From contig CBDCDB010000008.1 of assembly GCA_965215315.1 (NCBI GenBank), forward strand, positions 2,666,001 through 2,730,000: DNA of 64,000 bases, in the 5' to 3' direction. Source of the DNA: Truepera sp965215315. GTDB taxonomy: Bacteria; Deinococcota; Deinococci; Deinococcales; Trueperaceae. Numbering within the stretch: the first letter of the stretch is position 1; each line of letters begins with the position of its first letter. The translations under genes were made by a program, and so were the position numbers. Positions 52,112 to 61,844 of the stretch are shown piece by piece. The notes under the pieces are model-generated. The model had not been told where the DNA came from, did no database searches, and saw nothing but the letters and a program-made list of their open reading frames with translations.

Positions 52112-55100
52112 ATGCGCGAAATTCGCAAATTTGGGACGATCGAAGAGGTTCTCGAGCTCCCGAACCTGACCGATATTCAGATCAAGTCGTATAACACGTT
52201 CTTACAGCTAGGCAAAAGTATGCCGGAGCGAGACAACACCGGCTTGCAAAGTGCGTTCAAAGAAGTTTTTCCGATAGACGAAACCGAACGTGGACGGCAA
52301 ACGGGATTGGTGCTGGATTTCCTCGAGTACACCCTTCAACCCCCCGAATTTACGCCTGAGGAGTGCCGCGAAAAAGACCTCTCGTATCATTCGGGGCTAT
52401 TTGCCAAACTCCAACTTGTCCATAAAGACACCGGTTTGATCAAAGAAGACCAGGTATTTTTGGGCGATCTGCCGCTCATGACCGAAGACGGTTCATTCGT
52501 CATCAACGGGGCTGACCGGGTGATCGTCTCGCAGATTCACCGCTCTCCCGGCACCTACTTTACCAGCGCGCCCAAAGGTTTGGGCAAGACGCATATGGCG
52601 AGCGTTATTCCGATGCCCAAACGTGGGCCGTGGATCGAGTTAGAGTTCGACAACAGCGACGTGTTGTGGATGAAGGTCAACAAGAAAAAGTTTCCTTTTA
52701 CACTTATCCTGCGCGTTCTAGGGTACAGCGACGCTGAAATCCGGGGGCTGTTTGCCGGTAATGAAGCCCTTATCGACACGACCTTTGAAGAAGATACGAC
52801 GACCGGTGCGTCGGTCGAAGAGGCGCTCTTAAAACTCTTTACCGTGCTCCGCCCCGGCGACCCACCCAAAGTTGATAAGGCGAAGTCATACCTGTTTAGT
52901 CTGCTCGCTGACCCTCGCCGCTATGACCTCGGTAAGGCGGGTCGCTACAAGATGAATACGAAGCTAGAGCTCGAGTTCGAAGAGAGTACGCTGCTCGGTT
53001 TTGACAAGGAGAACGACCGTTTTATCGACTACGGTCTCGTACCCGCCATTCAGTACCTCGTCAACTTGCAAGCGGGCGTCGAAACCTATCAAGAGGACGA
53101 TATTGACCACCTCGGCAACCGCCGTATCCGCACGGTTGGTGAACTCGTCGCCGACCAGATTCGCGTCGGTTTAGGTCGGATGGCCCGCGGCGTCCGCGAG
53201 CGGATGCTGCTTGGCAACCCTGACGCGGCCACACCGCAAAAGCTCGTCAACAACCGACCCATCGTGGCGGCTCTGCGTGAGTTTTTCGGTCGCAGCCAGC
53301 TCAGTCAATTTAAGGATCAGGTCAATCCGCTTTCCGAACTCCGCCACAAACGCCGTATTTCAGCGCTCGGGCCGGGCGGTCTGACGAGAGAACGCGCCGG
53401 TTTCGACGTCCGCGACGTTCACCGCACCCACTACGGACGTATCTGCCCGATTGAAACGCCTGAAGGTGCCAACATCGGTTTGATCACTTCGCTCGCGTCA
53501 TTTGCACAGGTCAACCCCCTCGGGTTCATCGAAGCGCCCTACCGCCGCGTCGTTGACGGCAAAGTCACCAACGACGTGCAGTACATGACCGCCCATCAAG
53601 AAGACAAGTACGTCATCGCGCAGGCGAACACCGTTTTGGACGACACCAACGGCTTTGCCAACGACAGCGTGCTGACCCGCCGTTTGGGTGATCCCTTTTA
53701 CGTCGAGCCGGAAACGGTCGACTTCATGGACGTGTCGCCGAAACAGATTATCTCGGTGCCGACTTCGCTGATTCCCTTTTTGGAACACGACGACGCCAAC
53801 CGCGCCTTGATGGGTTCGAACATGCAGTCGCAGGCTGTGCCGCTGATCAAACCCGACGCGCCATATGTCGGAACGGGGGTTGAAGAGCGGGTCTCGAGGG
53901 ACTCGGGAACGGTCTTGTTAGCGACCGAAGACGGCACTGTCACCTACGTTGACGCGAAGCGCGTCGTAACCGAAAACGACCGTAAGGTCGAGCACGAATA
54001 TCAGCTGACCCGGTTTCAACGTTCAAACCAAAATACGAACTTGGATCAGCGTCCGCTTGTCAACGTTGGCGACGTGATTACCGACGGTCAGGTCATCGCT
54101 GACGGCCCCGCCTCGCAGAGTGGGCGGCTGGCACTCGGTCAAAACGTTCTCATCGCCATCATGCCCTTTGACGGTTACAACTTTGAAGACGCGATTGTCT
54201 TGTCTGAAAGGCTTGTACGCTCGGACTCGTACACGAGCGTACACATCGAGAAGTACGAAAAAGAGGCCAGGGACACTAAGCTCGGCCCCGAGAAAATTAC
54301 TAGGGACATCCCTGGCCTGAGTGAAGCGGCGCTCCGCGACCTCGACGAAGACGGTGTGGTGCGGATCGGCGCTGAGGTCAAACAAGGCGACATCTTGGTC
54401 GGTCACACCTCGTTCAAGGGCGAGACCGAACCGACGCCGGAAGAGCGACTGTTACGCTCGATCTTTGGGGAAAAAGCAAGGGAAGTTAAAGACACTTCAC
54501 TTCGCGTCCCCCCCGGCGACGGCGGCATCATCCTCCGAACGGTACGGTTTCGCCGTGGTGACGCCGGGGTTGAACTCAAACCCGGCGTGCAGGAGATGGT
54601 GCGCGTTTACATTGCGCAAAAACGCCGCTTGATCGAAGGCGACAAGCTCGCCAACCGGCACGGCAACAAGGGCGTTGTCGCCAAAATCCTGCCGCCCGAA
54701 GACATGCCCTATATGCCTGATGGGACGCCTGTTGATTTAGTATTTAACCCGCTCGGGGTGCCGTCCCGGATGAATTTGGGTCAGATTTTAGAAACGCACT
54801 TGGGTCTGGCCGCGTACAAAAACAATGTGTCTTACGTAACGCCGGTGTTTGACAGCGCCCGCGAAGAGCAGATCAAGGATCTGCTCGAAACCGCCACTCG
54901 GCAAGAACTCGTCGCCGACAAGGAAGCCGGGTTCGAGACTGATGTGCGCGAAGCGAGAGTTATCGAACGCGCCGCTAAGCTCGGCATCATCGACCGCGAT
55001 ATGGACGATGATGCGTCCCGGCTCGCGCTCGCCCGCACCGGTAAAACCGTGTTGTTCGACGGACATACCGGCGAAGCGGTAGACGCACCCATCGTCGTCG

Positions 55101-55489
55101 GCGTGATGTATGTCATGAAGCTCTACCACATGGTCGAGGACAAGATGCACGCCCGTTCGACCGGCCCGTACTCGCTGATCACGCAGCAGCCTTTGGGCGG
55201 CAAAGCGCAGTTCGGCGGGCAACGCTTAGGCGAGATGGAATGCTGGGCGCTGCAGGCGCACGGCGCGGCGCACACCCTGCAAGAGATGCTTACCATCAAG
55301 TCCGACGACATCGACGGGCGTAATACCTCGTATGAAGCGATTGTCAAAGGTAACGACGTGCTAGAACCCACCATTCCCGAATCGTTCAAGGTTCTGGTCA
55401 AAGAGCTTCACTCGCTCGGGCTCGACGTTCAGGTCATGGACGACGCGCAGCCGATCAGCATCTTCGATGAATCAGGCAGAGGCAAGTAA
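52112..55489 (+). CDS. rpoB: RNA polymerase subunit beta
   Basis: The 1125-residue subunit starts MREIRKFGTIEEVLELPNLT. It carries the rifampicin region FFGRSQLSQFKDQVNPLSEL and HKRRISALGPGGLTRERAGF, which resembles Thermus. GRICPIETPEGANIGLITSL, GYNFEDAIVLSERLVRSD, GDKLANRHGNKGVVAKILPP and a C-terminal QQPLGGKAQFGGQRLGEMEC are all intact. Start at ATG 52112 after GAGAGGTGAC; an in-frame upstream ATG at 52058 lacks a ribosome site. Confidence 0.99.
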   Translation: MREIRKFGTIEEVLELPNLTDIQIKSYNTFLQLGKSMPERDNTGLQSAFKEVFPIDETERGRQTGLVLDFLEYTLQPPEFTPEECREKDLSYHSGLFAKLQLVHKDTGLIKEDQVFLGDLPLMTEDGSFVINGADRVIVSQIHRSPGTYFTSAPKGLGKTHMASVIPMPKRGPWIELEFDNSDVLWMKVNKKKFPFTLILRVLGYSDAEIRGLFAGNEALIDTTFEEDTTTGASVEEALLKLFTVLRPGDPPKVDKAKSYLFSLLADPRRYDLGKAGRYKMNTKLELEFEESTLLGFDKENDRFIDYGLVPAIQYLVNLQAGVETYQEDDIDHLGNRRIRTVGELVADQIRVGLGRMARGVRERMLLGNPDAATPQKLVNNRPIVAALREFFGRSQLSQFKDQVNPLSELRHKRRISALGPGGLTRERAGFDVRDVHRTHYGRICPIETPEGANIGLITSLASFAQVNPLGFIEAPYRRVVDGKVTNDVQYMTAHQEDKYVIAQANTVLDDTNGFANDSVLTRRLGDPFYVEPETVDFMDVSPKQIISVPTSLIPFLEHDDANRALMGSNMQSQAVPLIKPDAPYVGTGVEERVSRDSGTVLLATEDGTVTYVDAKRVVTENDRKVEHEYQLTRFQRSNQNTNLDQRPLVNVGDVITDGQVIADGPASQSGRLALGQNVLIAIMPFDGYNFEDAIVLSERLVRSDSYTSVHIEKYEKEARDTKLGPEKITRDIPGLSEAALRDLDEDGVVRIGAEVKQGDILVGHTSFKGETEPTPEERLLRSIFGEKAREVKDTSLRVPPGDGGIILRTVRFRRGDAGVELKPGVQEMVRVYIAQKRRLIEGDKLANRHGNKGVVAKILPPEDMPYMPDGTPVDLVFNPLGVPSRMNLGQILETHLGLAAYKNNVSYVTPVFDSAREEQIKDLLETATRQELVADKEAGFETDVREARVIERAAKLGIIDRDMDDDASRLALARTGKTVLFDGHTGEAVDAPIVVGVMYVMKLYHMVEDKMHARSTGPYSLITQQPLGGKAQFGGQRLGEMECWALQAHGAAHTLQEMLTIKSDDIDGRNTSYEAIVKGNDVLEPTIPESFKVLVKELHSLGLDVQVMDDAQPISIFDESGRGK

Positions 55490-55497
55490 GGGGGAAT

Positions 55498-58400
55498 ATG
55501 CGAGACTTTAACAAGGTACAGATCAAAATCGCGTCGCCGGAGCAGATTCGCAGCTGGAGCTACGGCGAAGTTACCAAACCCGAAACCATCAACTATCGCA
55601 CCCTTAAGCCTGAGCGCGACGGTCTATTCGACGAGCGCATCTTCGGGCCAGAAAAAGATTACGAGTGCGCCTGCGGCAAGTACAAACGGCAACGTTACGA
55701 AGGTAAAACCTGCGAGCGTTGCGGCGTCGAAGTTACCAAAGCCACCGTGCGCCGTTACCGCATGGGCCACATCGAACTCGCGACCCCTTGCACGCACATC
55801 TGGTACGTCAAAGATGTGCCGAGTAAAATCGGGGCGCTCTTAAACCTTTCGACAAGTCAGCTCGAGCAAGTCTTGTACTTCGCCAAATACGTCGTCACCG
55901 ACCCGCTCGACGCGCTTCGTGACGGTCGTCCGCTCCGCGCTGGCGATCTCTTAACCGATGACGAATATCGTCAGCTCCGCTACGGTCATCAAGAAACTTA
56001 TTCGGTGGCTTTAGGTGAAGATGCGGTGGTTGCCGACGGCGAATACGTCGAAACTGGACAGCAACTTGCCAAAGGCGTCAAATCGAAACTGACCGGCTTG
56101 GCCCAATACCGTTTCCCCCGCAAACTCGTTTTCGACTACGAAGAAGAGAAAGACGCCTTTTTAAGCGTCCCCACCAAAGCGTGGATCGAAGAAGAGCGCT
56201 ACAGCGGCGGGCAGCCGTTCGCCGAATTAGCGAGCGACATTACGGTCACGGCTAAAGAAGAGGGCATCGTCGAGCTGCTTCCGATTGGGACTGACGGCGG
56301 CATCCTAAACCTCCGCAACCCGGATGACGAAAAACTCATTACGGCGCACTTCCTCCCGGCCGGCATGGAACTCAAAACCGGCGACGGCGAGTTTGTTGAA
56401 GCCGGTGCTGTACTTGCCCAAGCAATCTCAGGCACAACGCTCGCCATCCCCCATGACGCAGCAGGTGCGAGCCTCGCCAAAAGCCGCAAACGCGGGGCGG
56501 AAACCGAACTGACCTTCTCGCTCCGCTGGGCGCGCCGCGACGAGCAGCCTATCAACCCGACGATGCACGTGCTGGTCAGCGACGGCGCACCCGTTTCTGA
56601 AGGCGATAAAGTCGTCGGGGCCATCGACCAGGCGCAAGAAATCTATGCTGAGGCTGACGGTACCGTCCATCTCGGTGAGCCTGCGAGCATCATCGTCTCA
56701 CGGGCGAAACTCTACCCGTACAATGACGAGCCGATCGTCGTCAACGGCGACCGAGTAATCCCCGGTGACGAACTCGCCGATAACGGTCGGGTCAAAGCCG
56801 ACATCTCGGGCCGGGTTGAAATCGACCTCGTGCGCCGTCAGGTTCGGCTTATCGAATCGTATGACTTTGAAGCCAAAATGGGCGCGGAAGCGGTTCGTGA
56901 GCTCTTAGAAAAGATTGATTTGCAGCTGCTCGAGTCTGAGTTAGTTGAAGAGATGAACTCGCCCAGCCGTCACAAACGCGCGAAGGCCCGTAAACGCTTG
57001 GAAATCACTCGTAATTTCATCCAGTCGGGCAACAACCCGGCGTGGATGATTTTAGAGGCTGTCCCCATCATGCCCCCAGCACTGCGCCCGATGGTGCAGG
57101 TTGAGGGTGGACGCTTTGCGACAAGTGACCTCAACGACCTCTACCGCCGCCTCATCAACCGCAACAACCGCCTGAAAAAATTGATGGCGCAGGGCGCACC
57201 TGAGATGATCGTCCGGAACGAAAAGCGGATGCTCCAAGAAGCGGTAGACGCGCTCATCGACAACGGTCGCCGCGGCGCAGCTGTCGTGCATCCCGGTTCG
57301 GATCGTCCGCTCCGCTCCCTCACCGACCTGTTGGGCGGGAAACAAGGCCGTTTCCGGCAGAACCTGTTAGGTAAACGGGTCGATTACTCGGGCCGTTCAG
57401 TCATCGTCGTTGGGCCGCAGCTCAAACTGCATCAGTGCGGGATCCCTAAACGAATGGCGTTAGAGCTGTTTAAGCCGTTCTTATTTAAGGTGCTTGAAGA
57501 ACGCGGCGTCGTTTCGAACATCAAAAGCGCCCGTAAGCTCTTAGAGCGTTACCGCGACACCCGCGACGAGATTTGGGACGCACTCGAGGAGGTTATCCAA
57601 GACCGCGTAGTGCTTCTCAACCGCGCTCCGACACTGCACCGTTTAGGCATCCAGGCGTTTGAGCCGGTCTTGGTCGAAGGTCAAGCGATTCAGCTTCATC
57701 CCTTGGTCTGCGAAGCGTTTAACGCCGACTTCGACGGCGACCAAATGGCGATTCACGTTCCGCTGTCCGTTTACGCGCAAGCTGAAGCCCGCCTGCAGAT
57801 GCTCGCCTCGCACAACCTGCTCTCGCCCGCGCACGGCAACCCGAACGTCGGCGCGAGCCGCGACATCATCTTAGGTTTGTTCGTCCTGACGCAGCTTTAT
57901 ACAGGTAGCAAAGGTGCAGGTAACACCTATAAGACGGCCACTGACGCGCTCAAAGATTTTGATAACAGCAGTTTGGACCTCAACTCGCCGATTACGGTTG
58001 ACGGTCAAGAGACCTCTGCAGGCCGCCTCAAGTACCGCTTTGCCGATGTGGACGACGCGCTCCTAGCCGTTGAACGCAACGACATCGATATGCAAGATAC
58101 TGTAACGGTCAAGGTCAAAGGGGAAACCATTACGACCAGCCCCGGTCGCCTGTACTTCGCCCGGATGGTCGAAGAAACACTGTCCGAGGACGGCGGCGAG
58201 GTTCCGGTCTCGATGATCCGTTACGACACGGCCTACGAGAAGAATGCACTCCGCGATCTCGTCACCGAGTCGTTTAAGCTACTCGGGATCGAGCGCACCG
58301 CGAGGCTTCTAGACGCGCTGAAAGACGAAGGCTTCAAGCTTTCGACCACTTCAGGCATCACCATCGGCATTGACGACGTAGCGATTCCGCCCGCCAAAAA

Positions 58401-60075
58401 AGAACTCATCGCCGAGGCTGAGGCCAAGTTCGACAAGGTGATGGACGCGTTCGACCGCGGCTTTGTCACCGACGCCGAACGTCACCAGCAGGTGATTCGG
58501 GTCTGGACGGATACGACTGAAGCGGTGCGGCAGGCGGTGTTCGATAACTTCCGCGACAACATGCCGTTTAACCCCTTGTTTATCATGGCGCAGTCCGGGG
58601 CGCGTGGGAATCCGCAGCAGGTACGGCAGCTCGCCGGGATGCGCGGGTTGATGGCGAAACCTTCGGGCGACACTATCGAACTGCCGATTCGCGCGAACTT
58701 CCGCGAAGGTTTGACGGTTTTGGAGTACTTCTTCTCGACGCACGGGGCGCGTAAAGGGGGCGCAGATACGGCGCTCCGCACGGCTGACTCGGGCTACCTG
58801 ACCCGTAAACTCGTTGACGTGGCGCACGAAATTGTGGTGCGCGAGGCTGATTGCGGGACGGCGGAATACTTGGACGTACCGTTTTACGGCTCCGACGGTC
58901 GTTTACGCAACAAAGGTCAGGTCGACATGAGCCTTTACGGGCGTCACCTGGCACTCGACTTTGAGGTTGGGGATACCAACCTCGAGGCCGGAATCGTCCT
59001 GATGCCCGAACACATTCAGGCCATCTACACGTTCCTGCGCGATAACACCGACGTCCGCACGATTCCGCTGCGTTCGCCGGTCGCTTGTCAAACAAGGGCG
59101 GGTGTTTGCCAAGCGTGCTACGGCATGGACATGTCTTTAATGCGCCCTGTCTCGCTCGGCGAAGCGGTCGGCGTCATCGCGGCCGAGTCTATCGGTGAAC
59201 CGGGCACGCAGCTCACCATGCGTACCTTCCACACCGGGGGCGTTGCGACGGGCGGCGACATCACCCAGGGTTTGCCGCGCGTGATCGAACTCGTTGAAGC
59301 GCGTAAGCCCAAAGTCAAAGCGACGATTTCCGAACTCGACGGCGTGGTCAGCGTCGCCGAAGAAGAGGACAAGTTCCGCATCACCGTAACGAGTCAAGAC
59401 GGCGAGTTCAGCAAAGCTTACAAGGTTGACAAAGCGACCAGGGTCCTAGTCCGTGACGGCGACGAGGTTGAAGCGGGTGCTCAGCTCACAAGGGGTGCGA
59501 TTAACCCGCATGACCTCTTGGAGTCGCGCGGCCCCGCTGACGTGCAGCGTTACCTCGTAGACGAAGTGCAGCGTGTCTACCGGGGTCAAGGTGTGTCGGT
59601 TCACGATAAGCACATCGAGGTCATCGTTCGGCAGATGCTCAAATTCGTCGAGGTGCAGCAGCCCGGTGATTCGCTCTTCTTAGAAGGGCAGACCGTTGAA
59701 CGCTTCGAGGTTGAAGAGATCAACGACAAGTTGCTCACCGAGGGCAAAGCGCCCGCCGAGTGGAAGCCGCTCCTGCTAGGCATCACTAAAGCCAGCCTGT
59801 CTACGAAATCATGGCTCTCGGCAGCGTCGTTTCAGCACACCACGCACGTCCTGACCGAAGCCGCCGTTTCGGGCAAAGCTGACGACCTAGTGGGTCTCAA
59901 GGAAAACGTCATTCTGGGCCGTCTGATTCCAGCCGGAACCGGCTTGGACATTATCCGCGCCACCCGCGTAGCTGATGACCAGATGCTTGGACGCCTCAAA
60001 GAAGCGCCCGCAGCACGCGAAACCGTCGCCCCGGCACGTCCGGCGGGCGAACGCGAGCGTCGTCCCGAAGCCTAA
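55498..60075 (+). CDS. rpoC: RNA polymerase subunit beta'
   Basis: The 1525-residue subunit has the zinc site CACGKYKRQRYEGKTCERCG. The long insertion typical of Thermus/Deinococcus follows (about residues 130-450). The catalytic loop is AFNADFDGDQMAIHVPLSVY, with VGASRDIILGLFVLTQ and GARGNPQQVRQLAGMRGLMA (bridge and trigger regions). The second zinc cluster is CQTRAGVCQACYGMD. The length equals Thermus RpoC within a residue or so, which supports the Deinococcota assignment. It starts nine bases after rpoB. Confidence 0.99.
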   Translation: MRDFNKVQIKIASPEQIRSWSYGEVTKPETINYRTLKPERDGLFDERIFGPEKDYECACGKYKRQRYEGKTCERCGVEVTKATVRRYRMGHIELATPCTHIWYVKDVPSKIGALLNLSTSQLEQVLYFAKYVVTDPLDALRDGRPLRAGDLLTDDEYRQLRYGHQETYSVALGEDAVVADGEYVETGQQLAKGVKSKLTGLAQYRFPRKLVFDYEEEKDAFLSVPTKAWIEEERYSGGQPFAELASDITVTAKEEGIVELLPIGTDGGILNLRNPDDEKLITAHFLPAGMELKTGDGEFVEAGAVLAQAISGTTLAIPHDAAGASLAKSRKRGAETELTFSLRWARRDEQPINPTMHVLVSDGAPVSEGDKVVGAIDQAQEIYAEADGTVHLGEPASIIVSRAKLYPYNDEPIVVNGDRVIPGDELADNGRVKADISGRVEIDLVRRQVRLIESYDFEAKMGAEAVRELLEKIDLQLLESELVEEMNSPSRHKRAKARKRLEITRNFIQSGNNPAWMILEAVPIMPPALRPMVQVEGGRFATSDLNDLYRRLINRNNRLKKLMAQGAPEMIVRNEKRMLQEAVDALIDNGRRGAAVVHPGSDRPLRSLTDLLGGKQGRFRQNLLGKRVDYSGRSVIVVGPQLKLHQCGIPKRMALELFKPFLFKVLEERGVVSNIKSARKLLERYRDTRDEIWDALEEVIQDRVVLLNRAPTLHRLGIQAFEPVLVEGQAIQLHPLVCEAFNADFDGDQMAIHVPLSVYAQAEARLQMLASHNLLSPAHGNPNVGASRDIILGLFVLTQLYTGSKGAGNTYKTATDALKDFDNSSLDLNSPITVDGQETSAGRLKYRFADVDDALLAVERNDIDMQDTVTVKVKGETITTSPGRLYFARMVEETLSEDGGEVPVSMIRYDTAYEKNALRDLVTESFKLLGIERTARLLDALKDEGFKLSTTSGITIGIDDVAIPPAKKELIAEAEAKFDKVMDAFDRGFVTDAERHQQVIRVWTDTTEAVRQAVFDNFRDNMPFNPLFIMAQSGARGNPQQVRQLAGMRGLMAKPSGDTIELPIRANFREGLTVLEYFFSTHGARKGGADTALRTADSGYLTRKLVDVAHEIVVREADCGTAEYLDVPFYGSDGRLRNKGQVDMSLYGRHLALDFEVGDTNLEAGIVLMPEHIQAIYTFLRDNTDVRTIPLRSPVACQTRAGVCQACYGMDMSLMRPVSLGEAVGVIAAESIGEPGTQLTMRTFHTGGVATGGDITQGLPRVIELVEARKPKVKATISELDGVVSVAEEEDKFRITVTSQDGEFSKAYKVDKATRVLVRDGDEVEAGAQLTRGAINPHDLLESRGPADVQRYLVDEVQRVYRGQGVSVHDKHIEVIVRQMLKFVEVQQPGDSLFLEGQTVERFEVEEINDKLLTEGKAPAEWKPLLLGITKASLSTKSWLSAASFQHTTHVLTEAAVSGKADDLVGLKENVILGRLIPAGTGLDIIRATRVADDQMLGRLKEAPAARETVAPARPAGERERRPEA

Positions 60076-60092
60076 ACACTTCTCAAGCTAAC

Positions 60093-60125
60093 CAGAGAGC
60101 CGGACGCGGATGTCCGGCTCTTTTT
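60093..60125 (+). terminator. Rho-independent terminator after rpoC
   Basis: AGAGCCGGAC / GTCCGGCTCT stem, loop GCGGAT, then TTTTTG. Strong and well placed. Confidence 0.92.
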
Positions 60126-60140
60126 GTATTTTGTGCTGCT

Positions 60141-60551
60141 ATGCTTGAGTTTGTGTCTGAAGTTGCCGTCGTCGCACTAGACCCGGGCCGCAATATCGGC
60201 GTGGCGTTCGTTTCTAAAGATGGGATGCTGGAGTTTCACGACATTTTGGAGTTAGTACAGGTGGAAACCCTCGAGTTTCCCTCCCAAACCACTGTCCTAG
60301 TAGGTGACGGGACGGGCAGTGAAACAGTACAAAAACTCCTTACTAAAAGAAGTATAGAGTTTGAAGTTGTGGATGAATGGGGCTCGAGCCTCACCGCCCG
60401 TAAACTCTACTTCCGTGACCGACCGCCGAAGGGTTTGTGGCGTCTTTTACCCGAAGGTATGCGGACGCCGCCCGGACTCATCGACGATTACGCCGCCTAC
60501 GCTTTGGCTTTGGCCTACTTGAATAAACTCGGTAAATCGTCCCAACCGTAA
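60141..60551 (+). CDS. RNase-H-fold protein, YqgF/RuvC-like
   Basis: The 136-residue protein has VAVVALDPGRNIGVAFVSKD, the Asp-rich first strand of RNase H-like nucleases. It continues with TTVLVGDGTGSETVQKLL and VVDEWGSSLTARKLYFRDRP, and an acidic C-terminal LIDDYAAYALALAYLNKL. The set resembles YqgF/RuvX and other Holliday-junction-resolvase-like proteins, but the second motif is diverged. A TATTTT element eight bases before the ATG, inside the T-run of the rpoC terminator, could serve as a -10. The last 37 bases overlap the convergent GNAT gene. Confidence 0.6.
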   Translation: MLEFVSEVAVVALDPGRNIGVAFVSKDGMLEFHDILELVQVETLEFPSQTTVLVGDGTGSETVQKLLTKRSIEFEVVDEWGSSLTARKLYFRDRPPKGLWRLLPEGMRTPPGLIDDYAAYALALAYLNKLGKSSQP

Positions 60552-61030
60552 GCGACTTCTTCTAAAGTTACGCCGCCTATGTCAATCGGTTTGGTTTTAA
60601 GGTAGCGCCCGCCCAGCTTCTCGTAAAACCCGCGTGAAGGGTTTGTCGAGAGTACCCAGAGCAGCATCGCCATGTGAACTTGCTCTACAAACCTCTCCGC
60701 CAGTGCCTTGAACAAGCCTTGACCGTAGCCGTACCCTTGCTGTTCTTTCAAAAGATAAAGAGCGTAGAGCTCAGCGTTATAAACAGGGTTGCGCTCACGT
60801 TCCAAACCTCCATTAACGAAACCGACAACGTTGTCTTGTTGATCGGTAACTATGAAAACAGACTGTTTTTTAGCCCGTTCGATAACCTGACGCCAGAAAT
60901 CCGCTCGCTGCTCAACTGATAGGTTGTCCAACACCGAGTCCGGCATTAGTCTTTCATAGGTGCTACGCCAACTTTCGACGTGAACGTGTCCGATAGCTGA
61001 AGCGTCGTCAACGGTAGCAGGCCGAATCAT
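60515..61030 (-). CDS. GNAT-family N-acetyltransferase
   Basis: The 171-residue enzyme has IRPATVDDASAIGHVHVESW at the start, DQQDNVVGFVNGGLERERN, then LYALYLLKEQQGYGYGQGLF (acetyl-CoA loop Q-X-X-G-Y-G) and ALLWVLSTNPSRGFYEKLGG. Substrate unknown. Transcription converges on the previous gene. Confidence 0.88.
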   Translation of the reverse strand: MIRPATVDDASAIGHVHVESWRSTYERLMPDSVLDNLSVEQRADFWRQVIERAKKQSVFIVTDQQDNVVGFVNGGLERERNPVYNAELYALYLLKEQQGYGYGQGLFKALAERFVEQVHMAMLLWVLSTNPSRGFYEKLGGRYLKTKPIDIGGVTLEEVAYGWDDLPSLFK

Positions 61031-61059
61031 GGCTTAGTCTAACTGAGTTTTGAAGTAAT

Positions 61060-61085
61060 AAAAAAGACCAGAGAAAACTCCGGCC
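61060..61085 (-). terminator. Terminator of carD
   Basis: On the minus strand GGCCGGAG pairs with CTCTGGTC (two G-U pairs), loop TTTT, followed by six Ts. Confidence 0.75.
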
Positions 61086-61104
61086 TCAGTAGATAAAAGT
61101 CAGG

Positions 61105-61611
61105 CTAGTTCAGTTCGTCTTCGTCGCCTGCGTCCATCATTGCCCTTGCTTCTTTGGTATCGATGCCCAAGACAGCGCTGATTTCGCCTGCCAGAAGGCG
61201 CAGGGCGCGGCGGTAAGCTTGCCGGTCGAGGTCGGGAAGACCGCGTTCCAAGTCCCAGCGGCGCAGCTCACTGCCTAAAGTAGCAATCTGGTAAGGGTCG
61301 CCGGAAGACAAGATTTCAGTGACGCGGCGGTGACGGGCGGCCCACTGTTTGGGCAGGTTGACCCGACCGTTACCGAGGCGCTCTAAGACGTTGTGGACTT
61401 CAGTTTTGGTAAGCGCGGGACGGAGGCCTGCAGCTTGTGGCGCAGAAACCGGTACAAACGCTTTCGAGGTGCCGTTCGGAAACGCAACCTCGTAGTACTG
61501 ATGGTCGGCCCCCGCGATGTTGCGGGTGGTGGTACCTTCGACGATGCCGACGCCGTAAGGTGGTAAAACTACCTGGTCGCCATGCTTATAGGTTTTTTGG
61601 GTATCTTTCAA
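61105..61611 (-). CDS. carD: CarD-family transcriptional regulator
   Basis: The 168-residue protein has the N-terminal RNA-polymerase-interaction (Tudor-like) domain with GDQVVLPPYGVGIVEGTTTR and YYEVAFPNGTSKAFVPVSA. A helical DNA-binding half follows (LGNGRVNLPKQWAARHRRVT, TLGSELRRWDLERGLPDLDR, ALRLLAGEISAVLGIDTKEA). CarD binds RpoB and stabilises open promoters, as known for Thermus and Mycobacterium. The start is TTG 61611, with GAAGGAGT seven bases upstream. It has its own terminator. Confidence 0.92.
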   Translation of the reverse strand: MKDTQKTYKHGDQVVLPPYGVGIVEGTTTRNIAGADHQYYEVAFPNGTSKAFVPVSAPQAAGLRPALTKTEVHNVLERLGNGRVNLPKQWAARHRRVTEILSSGDPYQIATLGSELRRWDLERGLPDLDRQAYRRALRLLAGEISAVLGIDTKEARAMMDAGDEDELN

Positions 61612-61844
61612 AACAGCACTCCTTCAGGCCATAACGCCATAATCGCCCCTACCCCCCGGCAGGACTTTAATTCGTAAGGTGATAAGGTTGTATGGTTAGG
61701 GTTTGTCGTGCCGGTAACGGTAAATTTCGGAGTGTTACGGGCACAAGCACGCTGTGTATACTAGCAGATTTTGTACCTTTTTACTAGCCCCACCCTGACA
61801 TCGGGCTGACGTCAGTGCGTTTTGACCACTTTTGACCCGACTTT